From contig JAFZSR010000124.1 in assembly GCA_017619275.1 (NCBI GenBank), positions 1 through 64,000 on the forward strand: a stretch of DNA of 64,000 bases, in the 5' to 3' direction. Origin of the DNA: Prevotella sp. GTDB lineage: Bacteria; Bacteroidota; Bacteroidia; Bacteroidales; Bacteroidaceae. Positions 19,991 to 28,197 of this stretch are shown one piece after another. The translations under genes were made by a program, and so were the position numbers. The notes under the pieces were generated by a model, which did no database searches, had not been told where the DNA came from, and was given only the letters and a program-made list of their open reading frames with translations. Positions within the stretch are counted from its first letter, which is position 1; every line of letters begins with the position of its first letter.

Positions 19991-21172
19991 ATGAAAATGA
20001 AGAAAAAATATATAATCCTATGTGTTGCTGCCCTCTTGTCCATGGCACGAGGCTATTGCGGGGTGACACTTACTGTGCCCGAAGTCAGCATTGCCCCTGG
20101 CGGCACTTCATTCGTAACCATCAACTTCGACCTGGGCGCCGAGGCCTATACAGCCTACCAGCTGGATATTGCCTACCCCGAAGGAATCAGTTCGATAACC
20201 GACACCAATGGCGAACCAGTATTCATCAAGGGCGATGTGTATACCACTGATCACAACGTCAGTTCCGTATTCACCAGTGCAGGGCTGAGCAGATTCCAGT
20301 GCTTCTCCATCAACAGTCTGCCGTTTACCGAACAGAGCGGCACACTGCTCATCCTCTCCATCAAGGCACAAAATTCAATGGCCGAGGGCACCTATCAGGC
20401 CACCATCGCACCCATTGAGTTCGTGCAGACCAATGCCACACCCGACCGTCCCGATGCCGTCACCTTCAACATCAAGGTGACCAAGCAGTTCGTGCTCGAT
20501 GAGGAATCGACTCTTCCGCCAGGAGCCGCAAACGGTGTGCAAGTACAAGTCAAGCGCACCATCAACGCCAACGTGTGGTCCACCATCTGTCTGCCTTTCG
20601 CCATGAGCCAGCAACAAGTGGCGACTGCCTTTGGCACTGACGTGCAGCTGGGCGATTTCAACGATTACGATTTCAACGAGGAGGCAGAGACCATCAACGT
20701 GAAATTCAAGACCGCTACCAGCATTGAGGCCAATCACCCGTATATCATCAAAGTGTCGACGCCTGTTACGTCGTTCACAGCCGAGGGGGTTGACATCGAC
20801 CCCGAAGATGAGCCAATGATCAACCTGGGTACAAAGCGCAAGCCCCACGCCATGGTGGGCACCTACAAGGCAAACACCACAGTGCCCGACGGATGCCTGT
20901 TCTTAAGTGGAGGCAAGTTCTGGTATTCTACCGGTATGAACAAAATGAAAGGTTACCGTGCTTGGTTTAATTTCGACGACTTGCTTCCCGACTACGAGAA
21001 CATGTCGGACGGAACACGCATCAGCATCACATACGATGGTTCCACGGTCATCGACGACGTGCAACGTTCAACATCCAACGTTAAACGTTATTACGACCTA
21101 CAAGGCCGCCAAAGGCCCAACAGCGAGGGAAGGGGCATGTTTATCAGTAATGGCAAAAAGATTGTCAAGTAA
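19991..21172 (+). CDS. Secreted 393-aa cohesin-like protein with C-terminal sorting tail
   Basis: Signal peptide of about 24 residues, then a cohesin-like beta region (about 25-165; SIAPGGTSFVTINFDLGAEA, ...SGTLLILSIKAQ). A domain with the WSTICLPFAM motif common in large Prevotella surface proteins follows (about 190-350). The C-terminus YYDLQGR...GMFISNGKKIVK resembles type IX sorting tails, so surface anchoring is likely. The linker just before the tail (VQRSTSNVKR) is encoded by five 7-bp units at 21059-21093 of the GTTCAAC type. Third gene of the C10 operon. It could be a cell-surface receptor for the dockerins of the two preceding proteins; that is inference. Confidence 0.7.
   Translation: MKMKKKYIILCVAALLSMARGYCGVTLTVPEVSIAPGGTSFVTINFDLGAEAYTAYQLDIAYPEGISSITDTNGEPVFIKGDVYTTDHNVSSVFTSAGLSRFQCFSINSLPFTEQSGTLLILSIKAQNSMAEGTYQATIAPIEFVQTNATPDRPDAVTFNIKVTKQFVLDEESTLPPGAANGVQVQVKRTINANVWSTICLPFAMSQQQVATAFGTDVQLGDFNDYDFNEEAETINVKFKTATSIEANHPYIIKVSTPVTSFTAEGVDIDPEDEPMINLGTKRKPHAMVGTYKANTTVPDGCLFLSGGKFWYSTGMNKMKGYRAWFNFDDLLPDYENMSDGTRISITYDGSTVIDDVQRSTSNVKRYYDLQGRQRPNSEGRGMFISNGKKIVK
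21059..21093 (+). repeat. In-frame GTTCAAC-type heptads in the 393-aa protein gene
   Basis: Five consecutive units: GTGCAAC, GTTCAAC, ATCCAAC, GTTAAAC, GTTATTA. They encode the linker in front of the sorting tail. The same heptad family fills the nnr junction and the dxs insertion. Confidence 0.8.
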
Positions 21173-21191
21173 AGAAAAGGAGGACTTCAAG

Positions 21192-21377
21192 ATGAGAAAA
21201 CAATATATCCGTCCCATAGCGGAAATTGACCAAATGCAAACAATGTCGATGATTTGCGAATCGCAAGGTGTCACCTCAGCCGAATACGGCATCTTCTATG
21301 GCGGGGTAGACTGCGAGGGGTACAATAATCCTGAAAGCCGTCTGCACTCCTTGTGGGATGACGATGAGGAGGATTGA
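21192..21377 (+). CDS. Small acidic protein (61 aa) downstream of secreted proteins
   Basis: ATG at 21192 is preceded by a strong ribosome-binding site (AGGAGG, 21179-21184). The product begins MRKQYIRPIAEIDQMQTMSM and ends in the very acidic tail SLWDDDEED; it has no signal peptide and two Cys. It lies 19 bp after the 393-aa gene and is the last gene of the operon before a terminator. A second protein of the same design (46 aa, ending SEWDD) follows the 1342-aa surface protein at 52392. I recall similar short ORFs being frequent in Prevotella but know no function. Confidence 0.7.
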   Translation: MRKQYIRPIAEIDQMQTMSMICESQGVTSAEYGIFYGGVDCEGYNNPESRLHSLWDDDEED

Positions 21378-21407
21378 CAACCTGCCTAGTGCAAGGCATT
21401 AAGAATT

Positions 21408-21458
21408 GCGAATTCCGAATTACGGGTTTTTGTTCCTTGTAATTCGGAATTCGCTTTT
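21408..21458 (+). terminator. Terminator of the C10 peptidase operon
   Basis: Perfect 16-bp stem (21408-21423 with 21439-21454, arm GCGAATTCCGAATTAC), 15-nt loop, followed by TTTTGTTT. Confidence 0.9.
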
Positions 21459-21820
21459 GTTTCCTCGGTCTCGGAAATACACACGCTTCACATGGATGCT
21501 CTAACAGGTGAGCACCCCGTAGGATGAACGCCCCAAAACGAATATACATGCAGGACGGAAATGCAAGAATATTCATTTTTGACTAAAAAACGCCGTTTGA
21601 AATTTTGGTAACGACTTTTTGGAAAAAGTCAACGATTTTTTGAAAAAAGTCGTTACCAAAATTTCGCGAACCGCCGCAGGGCAAAAACTGCATAAAAATG
21701 CAAATCGAGAGTGAGGGGCGTTTTTAGGGGCTTTCAACGTCCTTTTTGCGCAAATAAAGGCCCTCAGAAGGGTAAAACATCAATAAAATCAGCGAAATGA
21801 CAAAAAATCTACAAGTTTTG
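21459..21820. other. Intergenic stretch before the SusC operon
   Basis: No gene seen. It contains palindromic element copy 2 (21599-21668) and then a G-rich segment leading to the SusC promoter. The latter includes GGCCCTCAGAAGGGT, a weak hairpin. Confidence 0.6.
21599..21668. repeat. Intergenic palindromic element, copy 2 (long inverted repeat form)
   Basis: A perfect 22-bp inverted repeat (21599-21620 with 21644-21665; arm contains TTTTGGTAACGACTTTTT) around a 23-nt core. The arm matches the CAAAAGTCGTTACCAAATTT tail of copies 1, 3 and 4. The TCTCGTACGAGA palindrome is absent here. Confidence 0.85.
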
Positions 21821-21851
21821 TTTGTCATTTTAGATATTTTATTTATTTTTG
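21821..21851 (+). promoter_or_regulatory. Promoter of the SusC/SusD operon
   Basis: TTTG (21821-21824), 19 bp, TATTTTTG (21844-21851). A leader of about 95 nt, A-rich, precedes the start codon. Confidence 0.85.
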
Positions 21852-21953
21852 CAGACTGTAACAATTCAAAACTACGCGAACATTATTAATAATAAAAAAA
21901 GAGAAAAGAAGAAAACCATTTATTAAACAAACAAAAAAAAACGAGAGAGATTT

Positions 21954-24900
21954 ATGGAAAAAAGACTCATGACACTGCTGGCAGTGCTCTTCCTCGTTGT
22001 AGGTGGAGCGTTTGCACAGACTAAAGTCAACGGTATTGTGATCTCGCAAGACGATGGACAGCCCGTTATGGGTGTGTCGGTCCTCGTGGTGGGCACCAAT
22101 ACCGGTACGGTAACAGGTAGTGACGGTCGCTTCTCGCTGACTGTCCCTGCAGGTAAGAGCATGCTACGTATCTCTTACGTGGGCATGGAAACGCTGGAGG
22201 TAAGCGCTCGTCCGAACATGCGCATCGTGCTGCGCAGCGGCGACACTAACCTTGATGAAATCGTGGTTACGGCCATGGGTATCAAGAAGAGTGAGAAGGC
22301 GCTGGGTTACAGTGCCCAGACACTGGACAACGAAGAGCTGACCGTGGGTAAGGTGACCGATGTCACCTCGGCACTGGCAGGTAAGGAGGCTGGTGTGCAG
22401 ATCAACTCTACTTCTGGCGACCCTGGACAGGCCAATTCGGTCATCATTCGTGGTATCAGCTCTATCAATGGTAGTAACCAGCCCCTCTATGTGGTCGACG
22501 GTGTGCCCCTCCAGACGGCAACCCTTCGCGCACATGATCAGCAGAATGCCATTGGTGGTATCTCGAACATCAACCCCAACGACATTGAGACGATGACGGT
22601 GCTGAAAGGTGCTGCTGCTACCGCCCTTTATGGTAGCCGCGCCGCCAATGGTGTCATCATCATCACCACGAAGAATGGTCAGAAGGGCGATGTGCGCAAC
22701 TTCTCCATCACTTACGACGGTGGCATGCAGTTCCGTAGTGTGAGCACGCTTCCCACCTTCCAGAACAAGTATGGACAGGGTTGGAACGGTAAGCAGACCT
22801 TCATTGAGAACGGTTCTTGGGGTCCCGAGATGGACGGTTCCACACAGGTTTATGGTCCTATCTGGAACCACCAGCAGCTCATTCACGAGTACTCACCCGT
22901 GGAAAGCAACATCAAGGACTTCTTCGAGACAGGTCTGAGCACCAATCACAGCGTGGCTTTGAGCGGTATGAGCGACGACCAGAAGATGACCTATTACCTG
23001 AGCTATTCTTACACGAAAGACGATGGTATCAACCCCGACGACAAGGATACCTATCAGCGTAACACCATCGCCTACCGTGGCAGCTATCAGGCCACCGATT
23101 GGTTCAAGCTTTCTTCGAGCATAAACTTCACGAAGAACAGCACGAACTCGGTGGGACAGTTCCAGGGCGTTTCCATGATTGATGGTCTCTTGGAGTTCCC
23201 CCGCGACATCTCCTTGGTCGACCGCAAGAATCTCAACACTGCTTTCGACACCCCCGAGGCTTGGTACACTCCTTACGGCATCACCAACCCCTACTGGGCT
23301 ATTGCCAACAACTATCATCATAATGATGGTAAGCAGGTGTTTGGTAAGGTACAGGCCGACATCACCCCGATTAAGCAGCTCACGCTGACCTATCGCTTCG
23401 GCTTCGACTATACCGACTATGACTTCAAGTATGGTGAGCCTCAGATTGCACTCGACGATGCCCTCATCAATGAGGACTATGGTTATGCTCCTTCAAACAT
23501 GAACCAGAGTGGTTATGTTTTCACACGCTATAACCGCCAGTACGAGTTGAACAACGACTTCCTCGCCAACTGGCAGGACAAGTATCTGGATGGCAAACTC
23601 GATGTGAACGTCACCGCCGGTGTAAATATGACCGAGCAATACTGGACCAACCTGGATGGCCAGACCGACGACCTCACCTTCTATACAGGTTTCTGGGATC
23701 TGAGCAATGGTTCTACGAAGACCACCATCGGTGAGAGCCAGACCAAGCGCCGCAACGTGGGTCTCTTCGGCGACATCTCGCTGGGTTGGGACAACATGAT
23801 TTATTTGGACCTCACCGCTCGTAACGACTGGTCGAGCACACTGCCTCTGGAGAAGAACAACTACTTCTATCCCGGTGCTACACTGAGCTGGATCTTCACA
23901 GAACTGATTCCAAAGAACGACATTCTGGACTATGGTAAGCTGCGTCTGGCCTACGGTAAGACCGGTAACGACGCTGGTGCTTATCTCATCTATCCCAGCT
24001 ACGTTCAAGGTTATTCAAATGGTTACTATGGTAGTGACCTGACCACCTTCCCCTTCAATGGCATCAATGCTTTCCAGGCATCGGCCACTGCTGGTAGCTC
24101 CAGCTTGAAGCCTGAGATGACGACAGAGTTTGAGATCGGTCTGAACTTGGCATTCCTGAAGAACCGCATCAACGTCGACTTCTCATATTACAATCGTAAT
24201 ACCGACGACCAGATCTTCACCCTCCCCGTTGACCCCGCCACTGGTTACAATTCAATGGTGACCAACTTCGGTAAGGTGAACAACAAGGGCTTCGAGTTGC
24301 TCATCAACACCACGCCTGTCCGCACGAAGGACTTCCGTTGGGATTTGGGCTTCAACTTTGCCAAGAACAAGAACAAGGTGGTGTCGATGCCTGCAAGCCT
24401 TGACGGCGGCATGGTGAACATCAACTCGTTCTCGGCTGGCGACGACGCCGTTTACATGCGTGCCGTGGAAGGCCTGCCCATGGGTGAGCTCTACACCTAT
24501 CTGCCTCAGTATACCGACGATGGCAAGATGATTGTGGGTGCTTCGGGTCAGCCTCTGCTCACCGATGATGTGGTGGACACTGGCAAGAACGTGAACCCCG
24601 ACTGGACGGGTGGTATTACCACAGCCCTGACATGGAAGGGCCTGACGCTGAGCGCAGCCCTCGATATCCGCAAGGGTGGTTACATGTTCTCACGTACGAA
24701 GAACCTGATGCAGTTCACTGGTAACGGCGAGATTACGCTCTACAACGACCGCAGACCGTTCGTGGTGCCCAATTCTGTTATGAGCGACGGCAATGGTGGC
24801 TACGTGGAAAACACCATGCCCATCTATCTGGCTAACCAAGGTGTTCAGGACTGGTTCAACAAGAGCGGTAATGGCGAAGGTGGCGAGTTCTACCTCATCG

Positions 24901-25154
24901 ACCGTTCGTTTGTGAAGCTGCGCAATATCACGCTGTCCTATACTCTGCCGCGCGTGCTGGTTAGCAAGCTCTATCTGAGCGACATCACCCTCTCGGCCTT
25001 CTGCAACAACGTGTTCACTTGGACTCATAAGGGCAACCGCTACATCGACCCGGAGACCAGTTCTTGGGGTAACGACCTTAGCGGTTTGTTCGGAGAACTC
25101 TACTCGAACCCCGCCTGCCGCATCTTCGGTTTCAACGTAGGTGTTAAATTCTAA
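21954..25154 (+). CDS. SusC/RagA-family TonB-linked outer-membrane transporter
   Basis: A 1066-residue outer-membrane protein that imports an oligomeric nutrient together with its SusD partner. Signal peptide (LLAVLFLVVGGAFAQ, to residue 21), CarboxypepD_reg-like domain (about 25-100), plug domain (about 110-230; NLDEIVVTAMG, YVVDGVPLQT, GAAATALYGSRAANGVIIIT), then a beta-barrel to the end with the characteristic C-terminal Phe (GFNVGVKF). The order SusC, SusD, two lipoproteins on one transcript marks a utilisation locus. No glycosidase or sensor gene is adjacent, so the substrate is unclear; it could be peptide as well as glycan. Confidence 0.95.
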   Translation: MEKRLMTLLAVLFLVVGGAFAQTKVNGIVISQDDGQPVMGVSVLVVGTNTGTVTGSDGRFSLTVPAGKSMLRISYVGMETLEVSARPNMRIVLRSGDTNLDEIVVTAMGIKKSEKALGYSAQTLDNEELTVGKVTDVTSALAGKEAGVQINSTSGDPGQANSVIIRGISSINGSNQPLYVVDGVPLQTATLRAHDQQNAIGGISNINPNDIETMTVLKGAAATALYGSRAANGVIIITTKNGQKGDVRNFSITYDGGMQFRSVSTLPTFQNKYGQGWNGKQTFIENGSWGPEMDGSTQVYGPIWNHQQLIHEYSPVESNIKDFFETGLSTNHSVALSGMSDDQKMTYYLSYSYTKDDGINPDDKDTYQRNTIAYRGSYQATDWFKLSSSINFTKNSTNSVGQFQGVSMIDGLLEFPRDISLVDRKNLNTAFDTPEAWYTPYGITNPYWAIANNYHHNDGKQVFGKVQADITPIKQLTLTYRFGFDYTDYDFKYGEPQIALDDALINEDYGYAPSNMNQSGYVFTRYNRQYELNNDFLANWQDKYLDGKLDVNVTAGVNMTEQYWTNLDGQTDDLTFYTGFWDLSNGSTKTTIGESQTKRRNVGLFGDISLGWDNMIYLDLTARNDWSSTLPLEKNNYFYPGATLSWIFTELIPKNDILDYGKLRLAYGKTGNDAGAYLIYPSYVQGYSNGYYGSDLTTFPFNGINAFQASATAGSSSLKPEMTTEFEIGLNLAFLKNRINVDFSYYNRNTDDQIFTLPVDPATGYNSMVTNFGKVNNKGFELLINTTPVRTKDFRWDLGFNFAKNKNKVVSMPASLDGGMVNINSFSAGDDAVYMRAVEGLPMGELYTYLPQYTDDGKMIVGASGQPLLTDDVVDTGKNVNPDWTGGITTALTWKGLTLSAALDIRKGGYMFSRTKNLMQFTGNGEITLYNDRRPFVVPNSVMSDGNGGYVENTMPIYLANQGVQDWFNKSGNGEGGEFYLIDRSFVKLRNITLSYTLPRVLVSKLYLSDITLSAFCNNVFTWTHKGNRYIDPETSSWGNDLSGLFGELYSNPACRIFGFNVGVKF

Positions 25155-25174
25155 ATTGAAGGAGGAAACAATAT

Positions 25175-26686
25175 ATGAAAAAATTAGCTATTATATCAAC
25201 GCTTGTCCTGGGACTGGCCACCACAGCGTGCGACAGCTATCTGGACATCAACCGTAACCCCAACTCGCCGGCTGAGGAGAACATGACTACCGACATCGTC
25301 TTCCCCGCTGCAGAGATGAACCTCTGCTCCAGCTATGGCGACTTCTATCGCATCGCCGGTGGCTATCACGCTCAGTACTACGCTCATGCCTTCGGTACAT
25401 CGAACTATGTGGACTACAGTCAGTTCAACATGTCGGCCACGCGTTCCAGCAGTAGCTACACTCAGTTGAACCAGCGCGGTTTGAAGAACCTGAAGACCGT
25501 GTGTGAGCTGGCCGAGCAGAACGAGGAATGGGGATCCTTCCTTGCTGCCAAGACGCTGCGTGCCGTCATCTATCAGTCATTGGTCGACGCCTATGGTGAA
25601 ATACCTTACACCGAAGCACTCGATGCAAGCAATGCTACCCCGAAGTACGACGACGGACAGACCATCTACGCTGGTGTCATTGCAGAATTGGACGAAGCAC
25701 TGTCAAAAGCTGGTACCAACGACAAGGTGGCTACCAACTTCCTGCTGCCCGGCAAGAATTCTGGCGCTTGGATTCAGCTGGCTAATGCCGTGAAGCTGAG
25801 GTTGCTCATGCGCGAGAGCGGTGTTGTCGATGTCAACGCACAACTGGATGCCCTTGTAGCCGAAAACAACTTCCCCACCAGCGATATCGCTTGGGAAGGC
25901 TGCTGGAGCAACGAGAGCGGTGCCCTGAGCCCCTTTTTCGCAGAGGAATTTGCTACGAACTGGGGTTCGACCCAGATCAACGTTGTAGCCAACGTGGCTA
26001 TCATCGGAACCCTGCTGCAGAAAGATGGCGATGGCAATGTGGTCTATCAGGATGGCCGTCTGCCCGCTATGTTCGAGACCAACGCTTCTGGCGAGTACAC
26101 GGGAAGCATCTCGGGTACCAATTTCTCAACGTCTGACAACTACAAATCGACCTACTGGTGCCGTCCCGTGGCCAGCTACGACATGCCGGTCTATCTGGTT
26201 ACCGTGGCTGAGACCGAGTTCTTCCTGGCAGAATACTATGCCAAGAAAGGCAATGCAGCTCAGGCTAAGGCCCACTATGATGCCGCTGTTCAGGCCAACT
26301 TCGCTACTTATGGCGTAGGTGGTGCCGACGCTGCTCTCGCTAAGTTCCCCTACGACCAGGCTAACTACAAGAAGTGCATTGGTGTTGCCAAGTGGATTGC
26401 ACTGGCAGGTATCAACACCTTCGAAGCTTGGTGCGAGGCTCGTCGTTTGGATTATCCCGCCTTTGGCACTGTCACTGGCAGCCAGATGTACGACGACAAC
26501 AGCGACAGCTCTTATAAGCCCCAACTTTATCAGCCCGGAACGTTCTACACACCTATCAAGGTGAACGACAAACTGGGAGCAAACAAACTGTTGGAGCGCT
26601 GGAATTATCCTGAGAGTTCTTCTTCACGAAACAACCAATCTCCCGAATTCCCCGGCTATGCTACTCCTGTTTTCTGGGGCAAGTAA
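25175..26686 (+). CDS. SusD/RagB-family surface lipoprotein
   Basis: A 503-residue lipoprotein with lipobox LATTAC (Cys19), start at ATG 25175 with GGAGG just upstream. The pattern (SYLDINRNPNSPAEENMTTDIVFPAAEM; LVDAYGEIPYTEAL; C-terminal RLDYPAFG and RWNYPESSSSRNNQ) fits the SusD-like_2 branch. It caps the SusC barrel and binds ligand at the cell surface. It starts 20 bp after the susC stop. Confidence 0.93.
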   Translation: MKKLAIISTLVLGLATTACDSYLDINRNPNSPAEENMTTDIVFPAAEMNLCSSYGDFYRIAGGYHAQYYAHAFGTSNYVDYSQFNMSATRSSSSYTQLNQRGLKNLKTVCELAEQNEEWGSFLAAKTLRAVIYQSLVDAYGEIPYTEALDASNATPKYDDGQTIYAGVIAELDEALSKAGTNDKVATNFLLPGKNSGAWIQLANAVKLRLLMRESGVVDVNAQLDALVAENNFPTSDIAWEGCWSNESGALSPFFAEEFATNWGSTQINVVANVAIIGTLLQKDGDGNVVYQDGRLPAMFETNASGEYTGSISGTNFSTSDNYKSTYWCRPVASYDMPVYLVTVAETEFFLAEYYAKKGNAAQAKAHYDAAVQANFATYGVGGADAALAKFPYDQANYKKCIGVAKWIALAGINTFEAWCEARRLDYPAFGTVTGSQMYDDNSDSSYKPQLYQPGTFYTPIKVNDKLGANKLLERWNYPESSSSRNNQSPEFPGYATPVFWGK

Positions 26687-26716
26687 ATCATTTGTAAATT
26701 GAAAATTGAGATAACA

Positions 26717-27418
26717 ATGAAAAAGAGTATATTATTTGCATCTCTGCTTGCGCTGGCTGCACCAACACTGCTCACCAGCTGCAGCGACGATGAATCAGAA
26801 GGAAAGAGCCGCTTCACCTACTATGCTATCCTGGAGATGAACGGCGATGCCTATGTGACATCTCCTCTTGGACAGGCATTTGCTGACCCAGGGTGTGTGG
26901 CCACAATGGCAGGCGAGGATGTGTCCGACCAGATTATTACTACTGGTGATGTGAACACTGGCAAGTTAGGTTTCTATACAGTAAACTATAGCGTAACCAA
27001 CCCTGATGGTTTCTCCGCCTCTGCCTCACGTACCGTGGCCGTTGTTGACAAGAACAACTTTGCCAGCACATACTACGGTGAGAGTCAGTATGGCACACGC
27101 CATTATTTCCACGCTCCCATCACAATTGTTGATAATGGAGATGGCACATACACCATTAACGACCTGGCTGGTGGTTTCTATAGTTACGGTCGTTATCCTG
27201 GCTATGATGCTTATGGTTATGACTTCTTCCTGGAGGCAATTCTCAAGCTGAATCCCGACAACACCGTTGAGGTCGTTGAACAGGGCCACAAGAATAGCTG
27301 GTATTGGGAAGACCCGTTTGAGGATATAAAAACCACTTACGACCCCGCCACGGGCACCATCACATTCGATATGGACTTCGGTTCAGCTGCTCGTTTCTAC
27401 GTAACGTTAACAAAATAA
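26717..27418 (+). CDS. Surface lipoprotein with Ig-like domain, SusD-associated
   Basis: A 233-residue lipoprotein: MKKSILFASLLALAAPTLLTSC, lipid-modified Cys near residue 22. Residues about 45-105 look like a DUF5011-type Ig fold (AFADPGCVATMAGEDV ... GFYTVNYSVTNPDG), followed by a beta-rich domain rich in Tyr (GGFYSYGRYPGYDAYGYDFF), as in DUF5012 proteins of SusCD loci. ATG 26717 is preferred over an in-frame TTG at 26699 because it begins the signal peptide directly. Likely ligand binding or surface presentation; the family assignment is moderate. Confidence 0.7.
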   Translation: MKKSILFASLLALAAPTLLTSCSDDESEGKSRFTYYAILEMNGDAYVTSPLGQAFADPGCVATMAGEDVSDQIITTGDVNTGKLGFYTVNYSVTNPDGFSASASRTVAVVDKNNFASTYYGESQYGTRHYFHAPITIVDNGDGTYTINDLAGGFYSYGRYPGYDAYGYDFFLEAILKLNPDNTVEVVEQGHKNSWYWEDPFEDIKTTYDPATGTITFDMDFGSAARFYVTLTK

Positions 27419-27431
27419 CCTAGAATAAATT

Positions 27432-28016
27432 ATGAAGAAAGTATTATATTTTGCAGCTCTTCTCTTTTGCGCTGGCATGACGTCGTGCGAGAAGGAAGAG
27501 ATTGGTGGCACTGCTACCGAGAGCATGGCCGGACAGTGGTATGTAGATATTGATGCCGTCGATGCCAATGGTGATCCCATTGCTGGAGGCGAACACTACT
27601 TCGGCTATGACGAGGAACGTGTGTTATTGCTTACCTACAACACATCAGCCAATATCGCTTCCGAGATGATTGTCGATGACAACGGTGCTTTTGACTTGGC
27701 TTCCTACTATGGAAATAGGGCTTATCCCAGCTATGCATTCAAGTGCAAGGTGAAGATTGATCAAGAAAACATGACCTTCTCTTCATCGAATGCCGAGAAT
27801 CTCGCTGCCGTCAACGGTTACAACTCGACACTCTATCCCGTCTCCATCGAGGAAGGCAAGATTCTGAAAGGTGTTGGCAAACAGAAGAACGGTACTTTAT
27901 GCGATAGCATCGTTTTCTACGTCCGCTACGCCAATGATCCCTGGTATCCCGATGATGGCTACGAGCGCTACAAGGTGAGTGGCATCCGCTACTCTGGCTT
28001 GGCAGAGAACGACTAA
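27432..28016 (+). CDS. Lipoprotein resembling the Bacteroidales lipid-binding putative hydrolase family
   Basis: A 194-residue lipoprotein (MKKVLYFAALLFCAGMTSC, Cys19). The core GTATESMAGQWYVDIDAVD ... LLTYNTSANIASEMIVDD ... KVKI resembles the Pfam Lipid_bd family that accompanies SusCD systems. No catalytic residues are evident by eye, and activity is unknown. It starts 13 bp after the preceding lipoprotein gene and is the last gene of the operon before a terminator. Confidence 0.65.
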   Translation: MKKVLYFAALLFCAGMTSCEKEEIGGTATESMAGQWYVDIDAVDANGDPIAGGEHYFGYDEERVLLLTYNTSANIASEMIVDDNGAFDLASYYGNRAYPSYAFKCKVKIDQENMTFSSSNAENLAAVNGYNSTLYPVSIEEGKILKGVGKQKNGTLCDSIVFYVRYANDPWYPDDGYERYKVSGIRYSGLAEND

Positions 28017-28049
28017 GCATTTCCTATGGGAGTGCATCTCTCCTACATC

Positions 28050-28087
28050 AACTGGCGACATTCTTTTCAAGGGTGTCGCCAGTTTTT
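28050..28087 (+). terminator. Terminator of the SusC/SusD operon
   Basis: Perfect 11-bp stem (28050-28060 with 28074-28084, arm AACTGGCGACA), 13-nt loop, followed by TTT. Confidence 0.85.
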
Positions 28088-28132
28088 GTAACCATCCTTT
28101 GGCTGCTTTTTCGTGGAAACTGGCGCGCTTTC

Positions 28133-28163
28133 TTGTCCAGTTCACTTTTTATTTGTAATTTTG
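28133..28163 (+). promoter_or_regulatory. Promoter of the terC-like gene
   Basis: TTG (28133-28135), 20 bp, TAATTTTG (28156-28163); the ATG is 34 bp further. Confidence 0.7.
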
Positions 28164-28197
28164 CAGCCCGAAAGATGATTAAACGATAGAGAAAGAC

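Noticed and set aside
9415..21172. A true cellulosome-type scaffold locus
   Set aside because: No multi-cohesin scaffoldin and no glycosidases with dockerins are present; only a possible small docking system is proposed.
26699..26716. TTG start for the Ig-like lipoprotein
   Set aside because: The ATG at 26717 directly begins a standard lipoprotein signal peptide; the extension MKIEIT adds nothing. The same reasoning was used for TTG 52754 before the M16 gene.
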